A stretch of DNA of 5,303 nucleotides from Bacteroidales bacterium (GTDB lineage Bacteria > Bacteroidota > Bacteroidia > Bacteroidales > Muribaculaceae), in the NCBI GenBank assembly GCA_019420545.1, contig JAHZGZ010000124.1, forward strand, positions 8,440 through 13,742. The letters run 5' to 3'. The position numbers and the translations under genes are program-made. The notes beneath the pieces are model-generated. The model saw nothing but the letters and a program-made list of their open reading frames with translations, searched no databases and was not told where the DNA came from. This document shows, one piece after another, positions 1-5,303 of this stretch; position 1 is the stretch's first letter; each line of letters begins with the position of its first letter.

Positions 1-1422
1 ACCTCGACGGGGTGGACTGCTGAATGTGGTACCGCCGGACTGTTTGCCATGGTTTCGCCGATGAGCCGCATCTCGGAGTGCGAGAATTATGGTAAGATTG
101 TCGGTACCGGAAATAATAATAATGTGCAGTATGTGGGCGGCATTGCCGGAATGTCATATTTATGCGGTACATACTCCGCCGGTAATCCTTCACCGTACTA
201 TGCGCGTATATTCAATTGCCACAATCATGGCGACGTTACCGGAGTGAATGGCACAGGCGGTATAATCGGTGAGATTGATTCGTACGTATACGTCGACAGT
301 TGCTCCAACTCGGGAAATATCACCTCGACCAATGTCGGTGCCGGCGGTATCGTAGGCTCTGTTTCCGGTCACTGGGGATGTGTCAAGAACAGTTGGAACA
401 AGGGTAATGTGCAGGCGGTAAGCAATGCCGGCGGTTTGCAGGGCATGGGTAACAAGATTATCCATATCACGGCATCGTTCAATACCGGCAACGTGACGGC
501 ATCGAATTATGGTGCCGGAGGTCTTGCTGCCGAGAGTGGCGCATATTTCACCAACTGCTACAACACCGGTACCGTTAAAGCTGCCGGTTATGCTGCCGGA
601 CTTGTGGCATCAAGTTCCTACAAATCCAATTTCACCGGATGTACCGACTTCTTCTCGTGCTTCAATGCGGGTAAGGTTATCTGTGACGATCCGGAGACTG
701 CCGGAGCTATTCTGTCGAAAGGTGCCGGATGGGCTCCTGAATATGGCAATACACAGGTGCACTCTTATTATGTAACCGACTATGGAATGACCGGACCGGA
801 TGTTACAGGCGCCCTTCCTGTCACTATTGCCGAACTTGCTGCATTGACCGAGATGCACAATCCTCTCAGCGACGAGTCGACGATGTGGAACAAGGCCGTT
901 TCGACTTCTGCACGTGAGTTCGTTCCCGACTATATCAAGGATGAGACTGCGTCGGCGTGGAAGTGGGGTGATGCTTTTACTCTGCCGGTACTTGACGGCG
1001 TGAACGACAATGGCCTCGCCCGCGTCAACGCTGCATGCGTGGTTGCTGATGAAGGCCAGTCGCTTGACAATATTACCGGCAGCTTCCATGTCGGAGCACC
1101 CGAAGGAGTTGTATGGACAGCTTCATCCGATGCTGTTTCTCTGACTGCCGGAAGTACCGACGCTTCGTTCGTGAAGAGCTGTGCCGGCCCGGTTGTGCTT
1201 ACTGCCTCCGACGGTGTGGATTCGCGTGAATGGACTATTACCGCCGCCGTAACAAGCTCTATCGAATCGCTTGACAGTGACTCCGAGATAGTTGAGGCAA
1301 TATATTACACCACCGATGGGCGCCAGATTGCCAAGTCTGCCGTTCCCGATGGAAATGTATACATCGTAGTGGCAAAATATGCCGGCGGAGCGGTCAAGAC
1401 CTTCAAAGTCATCAATCGTTGA
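1..1422 (+). CDS. Secreted Glug-like repeat protein with C-terminal sorting domain (5' truncated)
   Basis: The reading frame is open from base 1 to a TGA at 1420-1422, so the gene starts before the window; the ATG at 49 lies inside a repeat and is not the true start. The first part (70-717) is made of about seven 22-30-residue repeats of the form [CS]-x-N-x-G-x-[VI] followed by a GGIxG-like turn, resembling the Glug repeat of bacterial surface proteins and probably forming a beta-solenoid. A linker follows with a WKWGDAFTLPVL segment, typical of the end of such repeat regions, then an Ig-like stretch (about 1020-1250). The last 53 residues (1261-1419) contain IYYTTDGRQI, a GNVYIVV strand and the ending KTFKVINR, which resemble the type IX secretion C-terminal sorting domain. 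Seen: repeats and tail. Inferred: export and surface display. The ligand or role is unknown; adhesion or glycan binding is possible. A hairpin follows the stop directly. Confidence 0.85.
   Translation, partial: TSTGWTAECGTAGLFAMVSPMSRISECENYGKIVGTGNNNNVQYVGGIAGMSYLCGTYSAGNPSPYYARIFNCHNHGDVTGVNGTGGIIGEIDSYVYVDSCSNSGNITSTNVGAGGIVGSVSGHWGCVKNSWNKGNVQAVSNAGGLQGMGNKIIHITASFNTGNVTASNYGAGGLAAESGAYFTNCYNTGTVKAAGYAAGLVASSSYKSNFTGCTDFFSCFNAGKVICDDPETAGAILSKGAGWAPEYGNTQVHSYYVTDYGMTGPDVTGALPVTIAELAALTEMHNPLSDESTMWNKAVSTSAREFVPDYIKDETASAWKWGDAFTLPVLDGVNDNGLARVNAACVVADEGQSLDNITGSFHVGAPEGVVWTASSDAVSLTAGSTDASFVKSCAGPVVLTASDGVDSREWTITAAVTSSIESLDSDSEIVEAIYYTTDGRQIAKSAVPDGNVYIVVAKYAGGAVKTFKVINR
70..717 (+). repeat. 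Array of seven Glug-like protein repeats
   Basis: Seven degenerate repeats are visible in translation. Their cores are ECENYGKI, NCHNHGDV, SCSNSGNI, NSWNKGNV, ASFNTGNV, NCYNTGTV and SCFNAGKV, each followed after a variable linker by a Gly-rich turn such as GGIAG, GGIIG, GGIVG or GGLQG. Asn and Gly are invariant. The residue two before Asn is Cys in five repeats and Ser in two. The tail of an earlier repeat (GTAGLF) precedes base 49, so the array extends out of the window. The units are diverged at DNA level, so this is an old protein repeat rather than a recent tandem duplication. Confidence 0.8.
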
Positions 1423-1449
1423 ATTAAAACCAATGTCCATTGATTTAAT
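1423..1449 (+). other. Imperfect hairpin directly after the stop codon
   Basis: ATTAAA (1423-1428) can pair with TTTAAT (1444-1449), and CAAT (1431-1434) with ATTG (1439-1442) around a GTCC tetraloop, with a small asymmetric internal loop (AC opposite A). It starts on the base after the TGA. It is AT-rich and lacks a U-tract, so it is more likely a 3'-end stabilising or weak pausing structure than a terminator. Chance is possible in AT-rich DNA. Confidence 0.35.
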
Positions 1450-1463
1450 GAGCACTGGATTGA

Positions 1464-1485
1464 AGTAATTTATTTTTGAATTACT
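1464..1485 (+). other. Perfect 7-bp AT-rich inverted repeat
   Basis: AGTAATT (1464-1470) and AATTACT (1479-1485) form a perfect inverted repeat around an 8-nt T-rich loop. It lies between the hairpin after the repeat-protein stop and the GC-rich terminator. The stem is weak, so function is uncertain: part of a compound terminator, a protein-binding site, or chance. Confidence 0.35.
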
Positions 1486-1498
1486 GATTTAGTTGAAG

Positions 1499-1540
1499 TC
1501 TCCCGGAAGTTGTTGATACAGCTTCCGGGAGATTTGTTAT
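1499..1540 (+). terminator. Rho-independent-type terminator of the repeat-protein gene
   Basis: TCTCCCGGAAG (1499-1509) and CTTCCGGGAGA (1522-1532) form a perfect 11-bp GC-rich stem with a 12-nt loop (10 if the T1510-G1521 wobble pairs). It is followed by TTTGTTAT, a short and interrupted T-rich tail. It lies about 77 bp after the repeat-protein stop and before the peptidase promoter, as expected for a terminator separating the two genes. The weak T-tract is the main doubt. Confidence 0.75.
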
Positions 1541-1583
1541 CATCTGGCATTCTGCCCAACCGTAAATCAAAGGCTCCTGACAG

Positions 1584-1615
1584 TTTGGGTATTTGGGTAT
1601 TTATAGCTAATTTTG
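1584..1615 (+). promoter_or_regulatory. Bacteroidetes-type sigma-ABfr promoter for the S9 peptidase gene
   Basis: TTTG at 1584-1587 (-33 element) is followed after exactly 20 bp by TAATTTTG at 1608-1615, a full match to the Bacteroidetes -7 consensus TAnnTTTG. Transcription should start near 1620-1623, giving a leader of only about 25 nt before the ATG at 1646. The leader is A-rich with no Shine-Dalgarno sequence, normal for this phylum. The -33 element is the first of two tandem copies of TTTGGGTA (1584-1591 and 1592-1599), so the spacer contains a second TTTG. Confidence 0.8.
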
Positions 1616-1645
1616 CAAGAAATCGATTCTGCAAATCAATAACAT

Positions 1646-3844
1646 ATGAATTTAAAAATTTCAAGTATCATCATGTCAGCAGCAATGCTTGCCGGTGTCG
1701 CAGGCTGTACTTCGGGACAGTCGTCCGACGAGGGCAACGTGATTGACAAACCTGAATTCAAGAGTGCCGACGGTATATTCAGCATCGACGCTCTTGAGGC
1801 TCTGGGCCGTGTGTCGGCCCCTGTGGTTTCTCCCGACAAGACCAAGGTAATGTATGGCGTCAGCTATGAAAGCGTTGAGGAAAACGCTTCAAACAATGAC
1901 CTTTATGTAATGAATATCGACGGCTCCGACCGTCAGCGCATTACCCGCACTCCCAAGTCGGAAAGCAATGCCGTGTGGATCGAAGGCGGCAAGCGCATAG
2001 CCTTCCTCTATCCCGACGGCGACGCCATGCAGGTATGGGTGATGAATGCCGACGGCAGCGCCCGCAAGTGCGTCAGCAAGCTTGAGAAGGGTGTGAGCGG
2101 CTTTGTTCTCTCGCCCGACGAAAAGCATATCCTTATGGTCAGCAACGTGAAGTACTCGCGTAAGGCCGACGATGTATATCCCGATCTTCCCAAGGCTACG
2201 GGCCGCATCATCGACGACATGATGTACAAGCACTGGGACGAATGGGTGACCGAGATTCCCCATCCCTTCCTCGGTGCGTTCGACGGCAACGAGGTGACCG
2301 ACGTCACCGACATCATGGCCGACGAGCCTTACGAGTCGCCTATGAAGCCTTTCAGCGGCATAGAGTCGTTTGCATGGACTCCCGACAGCCGTAAGCTCAT
2401 ATATGTGGCGCGTAAGAAGACCGGTATGGAGTATGCCGTCTCGACCAACTCCGACCTCTATCTCTACGATCTTGCCTCAAAGAGGGTCACCAATCTCACC
2501 GAGGGTATGAACGGCTACGATACAGCCCCCGTATTCTCGCCCGACGGCACTCAGCTTGCATGGCTCAGCATGGAGCGCGACGGATATGAGAGCGACAAAA
2601 ACCGCATCATGCTTATGGATATGGCTACCGGCGAGAAGCGTGATCTCACCGCCGCCTGGGACTATACCGTCGACGCCATCGCCTGGCAGCCTTCGGGCCG
2701 CGGACTTTTCTTCCTGGCCTATCGCGACGGTGTGCGCCCGGTATTTGCCATGGGGCTCGATGGTACGGTCAGCGTAGTGGCCCAGGGCGAGTTTGATTAC
2801 GACGGTCTGGCTCCCCTCACCGACACATCGCTCATCACCATGCGCCACTCCATGCTCCGTCCCAACGAACTCTTCTACGCCGGTGCCAGTGAAGAACCCC
2901 GCGCGATATCCGCCGTCAACGACGATATCTACGCGCAGCTCACCATGCCTACCGTAGAGCGCCGTATGGTGCCCACTAGCGACGGCAAGGAGATGCTCAC
3001 CTGGATTGTCAAGCCTCAGAATTTCGACTCCACCGCCAAGTATCCCGGCCTGCTTTATTGCCAGGGCGGCCCCCAGCAGGCTGTAAGCCAGTTCTGGAGC
3101 TATCGCTGGAATCTTGCCCTGATGGCTGCCCACGGCTACGTGGTCATCGCACCCAACCGTCGCGGTCTGCCCGGATTCGGCACTGAGTGGAACGAGCAGA
3201 TATCCGGAGACTATCCCGGCCAGAACATGCGCGACTATCTTGCTGCGGTCGACCATGTTAAGACCGAACCCTGGATCGACGCCGCACACATCGGCGCTAC
3301 AGGTGCCAGCTACGGCGGCTTCTCCGTCTACTGGCTTGCCGGCAACCACGACCACCGCTTCGCATGCCTTATCGCCCATGCCGGTATCTTCAACATGGAG
3401 GCTCAGTATCTCGAGACCGAAGAAATGTGGTTTGCCAACTGGGATATGGGCGGAGGCGCAACCTATGCACCTGCCGACGCCAAGGACGATCCTACCTATG
3501 GCGCTTACTGGAACAAGAGCAACCCCATCGCACAGCGCACATTCGCCATGTCGCCCCACCGCTTTATCGACAAGTGGGACACCCCCATTCTCATTACTCA
3601 CGGCGAGTATGACTACCGTATCCTCTCGTCGCAGGGCGAAATGGCCTTCAACGCCGCCAAGCTCCGTGGCGTTCCTGCCGAAATGCTCATCTTCCCCGAC
3701 GAAAACCACTGGATTCTCAAGCCCCAGAACGCAATCCTCTGGCAGCGCGTGTTCTTCCGCTGGCTCGACCGCTGGCTCAAAGGCAAACCCTACACCGCCG
3801 ACACCAACAACGCTGCTCCCGCCACAGATACTCCTGCCGAATAA
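1646..3844 (+). CDS. S9 family (DPP5-like) dipeptidyl-peptidase, lipoprotein
   Basis: A complete 732-residue serine peptidase of the prolyl-oligopeptidase family. Residues 1-20 form a lipoprotein signal ending VAG before Cys21, so it should be anchored in the envelope. Residues about 45-455 carry TolB/PD40-like propeller blades with motifs such as SPDKTKVMY, TPDSRKLIY and FSPDGTQLAW. The alpha/beta-hydrolase domain (about 460-715) has CQGGPQ (472-477), GASYGGF with nucleophile Ser555, HGEYDYRI with Asp656 and DENHW with His688. The CQGGPQ, NWDMGG and LKPQN signatures fit dipeptidyl-peptidase 5 better than DPP4 or acylaminoacyl peptidase. DPP5 enzymes release dipeptides, often after hydrophobic residues, from peptides taken into the periplasm; this specificity is family knowledge, not seen here. 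Oddities are a Gly/Ala/Asp-rich segment at 602-620 that looks like an insertion, and a low-complexity Ala/Thr/Asp tail at the C-terminus. The start ATG is supported by the promoter and signal peptide. It is probably transcribed alone. Confidence 0.93.
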   Translation: MNLKISSIIMSAAMLAGVAGCTSGQSSDEGNVIDKPEFKSADGIFSIDALEALGRVSAPVVSPDKTKVMYGVSYESVEENASNNDLYVMNIDGSDRQRITRTPKSESNAVWIEGGKRIAFLYPDGDAMQVWVMNADGSARKCVSKLEKGVSGFVLSPDEKHILMVSNVKYSRKADDVYPDLPKATGRIIDDMMYKHWDEWVTEIPHPFLGAFDGNEVTDVTDIMADEPYESPMKPFSGIESFAWTPDSRKLIYVARKKTGMEYAVSTNSDLYLYDLASKRVTNLTEGMNGYDTAPVFSPDGTQLAWLSMERDGYESDKNRIMLMDMATGEKRDLTAAWDYTVDAIAWQPSGRGLFFLAYRDGVRPVFAMGLDGTVSVVAQGEFDYDGLAPLTDTSLITMRHSMLRPNELFYAGASEEPRAISAVNDDIYAQLTMPTVERRMVPTSDGKEMLTWIVKPQNFDSTAKYPGLLYCQGGPQQAVSQFWSYRWNLALMAAHGYVVIAPNRRGLPGFGTEWNEQISGDYPGQNMRDYLAAVDHVKTEPWIDAAHIGATGASYGGFSVYWLAGNHDHRFACLIAHAGIFNMEAQYLETEEMWFANWDMGGGATYAPADAKDDPTYGAYWNKSNPIAQRTFAMSPHRFIDKWDTPILITHGEYDYRILSSQGEMAFNAAKLRGVPAEMLIFPDENHWILKPQNAILWQRVFFRWLDRWLKGKPYTADTNNAAPATDTPAE

Positions 3845-3867
3845 CGGCAAAAGACATCATAATTCTG

Positions 3868-3906
3868 AAAAGGCACCATATCGGAACGCTCCGGCATGGT
3901 GCCTTT
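3868..3906 (+). terminator. Terminator after the S9 peptidase gene
   Basis: AAAGGCACCAT (3869-3879) pairs perfectly with ATGGTGCCTTT (3896-3906). The stem continues, after one mismatch and one T-G wobble, with CGGA (3882-3885) and TCCG (3890-3893) closing an ACGC tetraloop. It begins 24 nt after the TAA. The flanking A-run and T-run are short, and their symmetry could let it act in both directions. It should end the peptidase transcript and separate it from the glycosidase gene. Confidence 0.82.
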
Positions 3907-3933
3907 GTCGTTGATAAAAATCCTACAGTCTGG

Positions 3934-3953
3934 AACAAGCTCTAACAAGTTCT
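3934..3953 (+). repeat. 10-nt tandem repeat upstream of the glycosidase gene
   Basis: AACAAGCTCT (3934-3943) is followed at once by AACAAGTTCT (3944-3953), then AA: two copies with one mismatch and a period of 10 bp, about one helical turn. It lies 65-84 bp before the glycosidase start. Direct repeats in helical phase can be activator sites. No -7/-33 promoter pair is convincing in the rest of this gap, which also holds a GC-rich patch (about 3975-3990) and an AT-rich stretch before the ATG. Confidence 0.4.
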
Positions 3954-4017
3954 AAAAAATCGGATTACGCATCTTGTGGCGGCGGCGCGCATATAAGTAT
4001 AAAACGATTAGAGATTT

Positions 4018-5303
4018 ATGAAAAAGATTACATGCATGCTGCTGGCGGTGGCTTCGGTGGCCTGGGCTTGTGCTCAGTCGGTATATCCCGGGCTGTTTTC
4101 CGACAAGATGAAGGTAAAGGCGGTGGAAACGCCCGTGGAATGCTTCGCTCTGGAAGATGTGAAGCTGCTGCCCTCGCGCTTCCGTGAGAATCTCGAGCGC
4201 GATTCGGCATGGATGGCATCGATCGAAGTCGACCGTCTGCTCCACTCATTCTACAACAATTCCGGAGTATGGGGCGGACGCGAGGGCGGCTACATGACCG
4301 TGAAGAAATATGGCGGCTGGGAATCGCTCGACTGCGAGCTGCGCGGACATACTACAGGGCACCTGCTGAGCGCATACGCTCTGATGCATGCCGCCACCGG
4401 TGCCGATATTTTCAAGGCCAAGGGCGACTCGATTGTCGACGGACTTGCCCGCGTGCAGGAGGCTCTCGGCAACGGCTACATAAGCGCTTTCCCCGAGGAG
4501 CTGATCAACCGCAACATGCGCGGGCAGTCGGTATGGGCGCCATGGTACACTCTCCACAAGATCTATTCCGGACTGATCGACCAGTATCTCTATACCGGCA
4601 ACGCCAAGGCGCTCGATGTGGTGACGAAAGCCGCCGACTGGGCCTGCGGAAAGCTTTCGGAAGTAAGCGATACCACGCGCCGCAAGATGATACGCAACGA
4701 GTTTGGCGGCGTAAACGAGGCATTCTACAACCTGTATACTATAACGGGCGACGAGCGATACCTCACACTCGCCGAGTTTTTCTACCACAACGATGTGATC
4801 GATCCGCTGAAGCAGCGCAACGGCGATCTCGGCACCAAGCACACCAACACATTCATCCCCAAGACCATCGCCGAGGTGCGCCGTTACGAGCTTACCGGCG
4901 ATGAGGAGTCACGCGGCCTTGCCGAATTTTTCTGGGATGAGATGATAGGCAGACACACGTTCGCCACCGGCTGCTCATCCGACAAGGAGCACTATTTCGA
5001 TCCGGCAAAGATGTCGGCCCATCTCTCGGGCTATACGGGCGAGACATGCTGCACCTACAATATGCTCAAGCTCTCGCGCCACCTGTTCTGCATCGATCCC
5101 GATGCGCGTATCGCCGACTATTATGAGCAGGCGCTCTACAATCATATCCTCGGTCAGCAGGATCCCGAGTCGGGTATGGTGGCATATTTCCTTCCGCTCA
5201 AGACCGGTACCCACCGCGTCTATTCAACCCCCGAGAATTCGTTCTGGTGCTGTGTGGGCAGTGGTTTCGAGAGCCATGCAAAATATGCCGAGAGCATTTA
5301 CTA
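4018..5303 (+). CDS. GH127/GH146-type beta-L-arabinofuranosidase (3' end outside window)
   Basis: The frame opens at the ATG at 4018 and runs without a stop to the window end (428 codons plus two bases). The start is supported by a signal peptide (MKK, a hydrophobic core, ACA before Gln20); Cys18 makes a lipoprotein possible but the -2 Trp is unusual. The rest matches the DUF1680 catalytic alpha-barrel (PF07944): LRGHTTGH (108-115), WAPWYTLHK (173-181), EFGGVNE (228-234), KHTNTFIPK (274-282), SDKEHYF (321-327), GETCCTYNMLKL (341-352) and FWCCVGSGFE (409-418). By analogy with HypBA1, Glu324 is the acid/base, Cys411 the nucleophile, and Glu342, Cys344 and Cys412 zinc-site residues. The family removes beta-L-arabinofuranose from plant glycans or hydroxyproline-rich glycoproteins. 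Members are commonly 600-800 residues, so a large C-terminal part is missing. Cys319 and Cys345 look unusual. GH127 versus GH146 cannot be decided from this fragment. Confidence 0.9.
   Translation, partial: MKKITCMLLAVASVAWACAQSVYPGLFSDKMKVKAVETPVECFALEDVKLLPSRFRENLERDSAWMASIEVDRLLHSFYNNSGVWGGREGGYMTVKKYGGWESLDCELRGHTTGHLLSAYALMHAATGADIFKAKGDSIVDGLARVQEALGNGYISAFPEELINRNMRGQSVWAPWYTLHKIYSGLIDQYLYTGNAKALDVVTKAADWACGKLSEVSDTTRRKMIRNEFGGVNEAFYNLYTITGDERYLTLAEFFYHNDVIDPLKQRNGDLGTKHTNTFIPKTIAEVRRYELTGDEESRGLAEFFWDEMIGRHTFATGCSSDKEHYFDPAKMSAHLSGYTGETCCTYNMLKLSRHLFCIDPDARIADYYEQALYNHILGQQDPESGMVAYFLPLKTGTHRVYSTPENSFWCCVGSGFESHAKYAESIY

Noticed and set aside
49..51. ATG at 49 as the start of the repeat protein
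   Set aside because: The same frame is open back to base 1 and encodes the end of another repeat (GTAGLF). There is no signal peptide after this ATG.
610..1089. A 159-codon minus-strand frame opposite the repeat protein
   Set aside because: It is antisense to a continuous repeat protein, with no domain and no promoter seen.
1510..1746. A 78-codon + strand frame across the intergenic region and peptidase start
   Set aside because: It begins in the loop of the terminator hairpin, crosses the promoter and overlaps the peptidase signal peptide in another frame, with no family resemblance.
2477..3850. A 457-codon open frame on the minus strand opposite the S9 peptidase
   Set aside because: It mirrors a well-supported gene with full catalytic motifs. 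Its translation is Val/Gly/Ala-rich with no recognisable domain, as expected from the antisense reading of a GC-rich, codon-biased gene. No promoter was found for it.
3240..3914. A 224-codon + strand frame inside the peptidase catalytic region
   Set aside because: The translation is low-complexity Ser/Pro/Thr, a shifted reading of the conserved S9 domain, and it runs across the peptidase terminator hairpin.
3974..4005. TTG (3974-3976) plus TATAAAAC (3998-4005) as a promoter for the glycosidase
   Set aside because: The -7 element lacks TTTG, and the implied start would leave only a few nucleotides before the ATG. Other TA-containing pairs in the gap have worse spacing.
4246..4842. A 198-codon minus-strand frame opposite the glycosidase
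   Set aside because: It is an antisense shadow of the GH127 domain with no recognisable motif or regulatory signal.
4209..4904. A 231-codon + strand frame overlapping the glycosidase
   Set aside because: The product is Arg-rich without motifs, while the other frame from 4018 carries all the GH127 signatures without interruption to the window end.

Overview
The window looks like chromosomal DNA of a host-associated member of the Bacteroidales, most plausibly Muribaculaceae or a near relative. This is an inference. The grounds are a textbook Bacteroidetes promoter (TTTG, 20 bp, TAATTTTG) upstream of the peptidase gene, AT-rich starts without Shine-Dalgarno sequences, a DPP5-type S9 peptidase with a lipoprotein signal, a GH127-type arabinofuranosidase, and a repeat protein ending in what looks like a type IX secretion sorting domain. 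The species cannot be named from the sequence alone.

All three genes lie on the + strand. (1) Positions 1-1422 hold the 3' part of a large secreted repeat protein. It has at least seven Glug-like beta-solenoid repeats with a cysteine ladder, a short Ig-like stretch and a C-terminal sorting-type domain; its start lies before the window. (2) Positions 1423-1645 are an AT-rich spacer with three successive inverted repeats, the last a good terminator candidate, followed by a promoter that contains a tandem octamer. (3) Positions 1646-3844 are a complete lipoprotein prolyl-oligopeptidase-family enzyme, DPP5-like: an N-terminal beta-propeller, then an alpha/beta-hydrolase domain with the triad Ser555-Asp656-His688. 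(4) Positions 3845-4017 hold a strong hairpin terminator and a 10-nt tandem repeat. (5) From 4018 to the window end runs the 5' part (428 full codons) of a secreted GH127/GH146-type beta-L-arabinofuranosidase, open at the right edge.

The three genes appear to be separate transcription units, because each gap holds a hairpin and is well over 100 bp. They share a theme of envelope or extracellular nutrient use: a surface repeat protein, a peptidase trimming short peptides, and a glycosidase acting on arabinose-containing plant glycans or glycoproteins. No SusC/SusD pair or sensor-regulator is visible, so a polysaccharide utilisation locus cannot be claimed. I see no RNA gene, mobile element or CRISPR array, and no convincing new system. 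The points most worth a second look are the promoter octamer repeat, an apparent insertion in the peptidase catalytic domain, and the extra cysteines near the glycosidase metal site.
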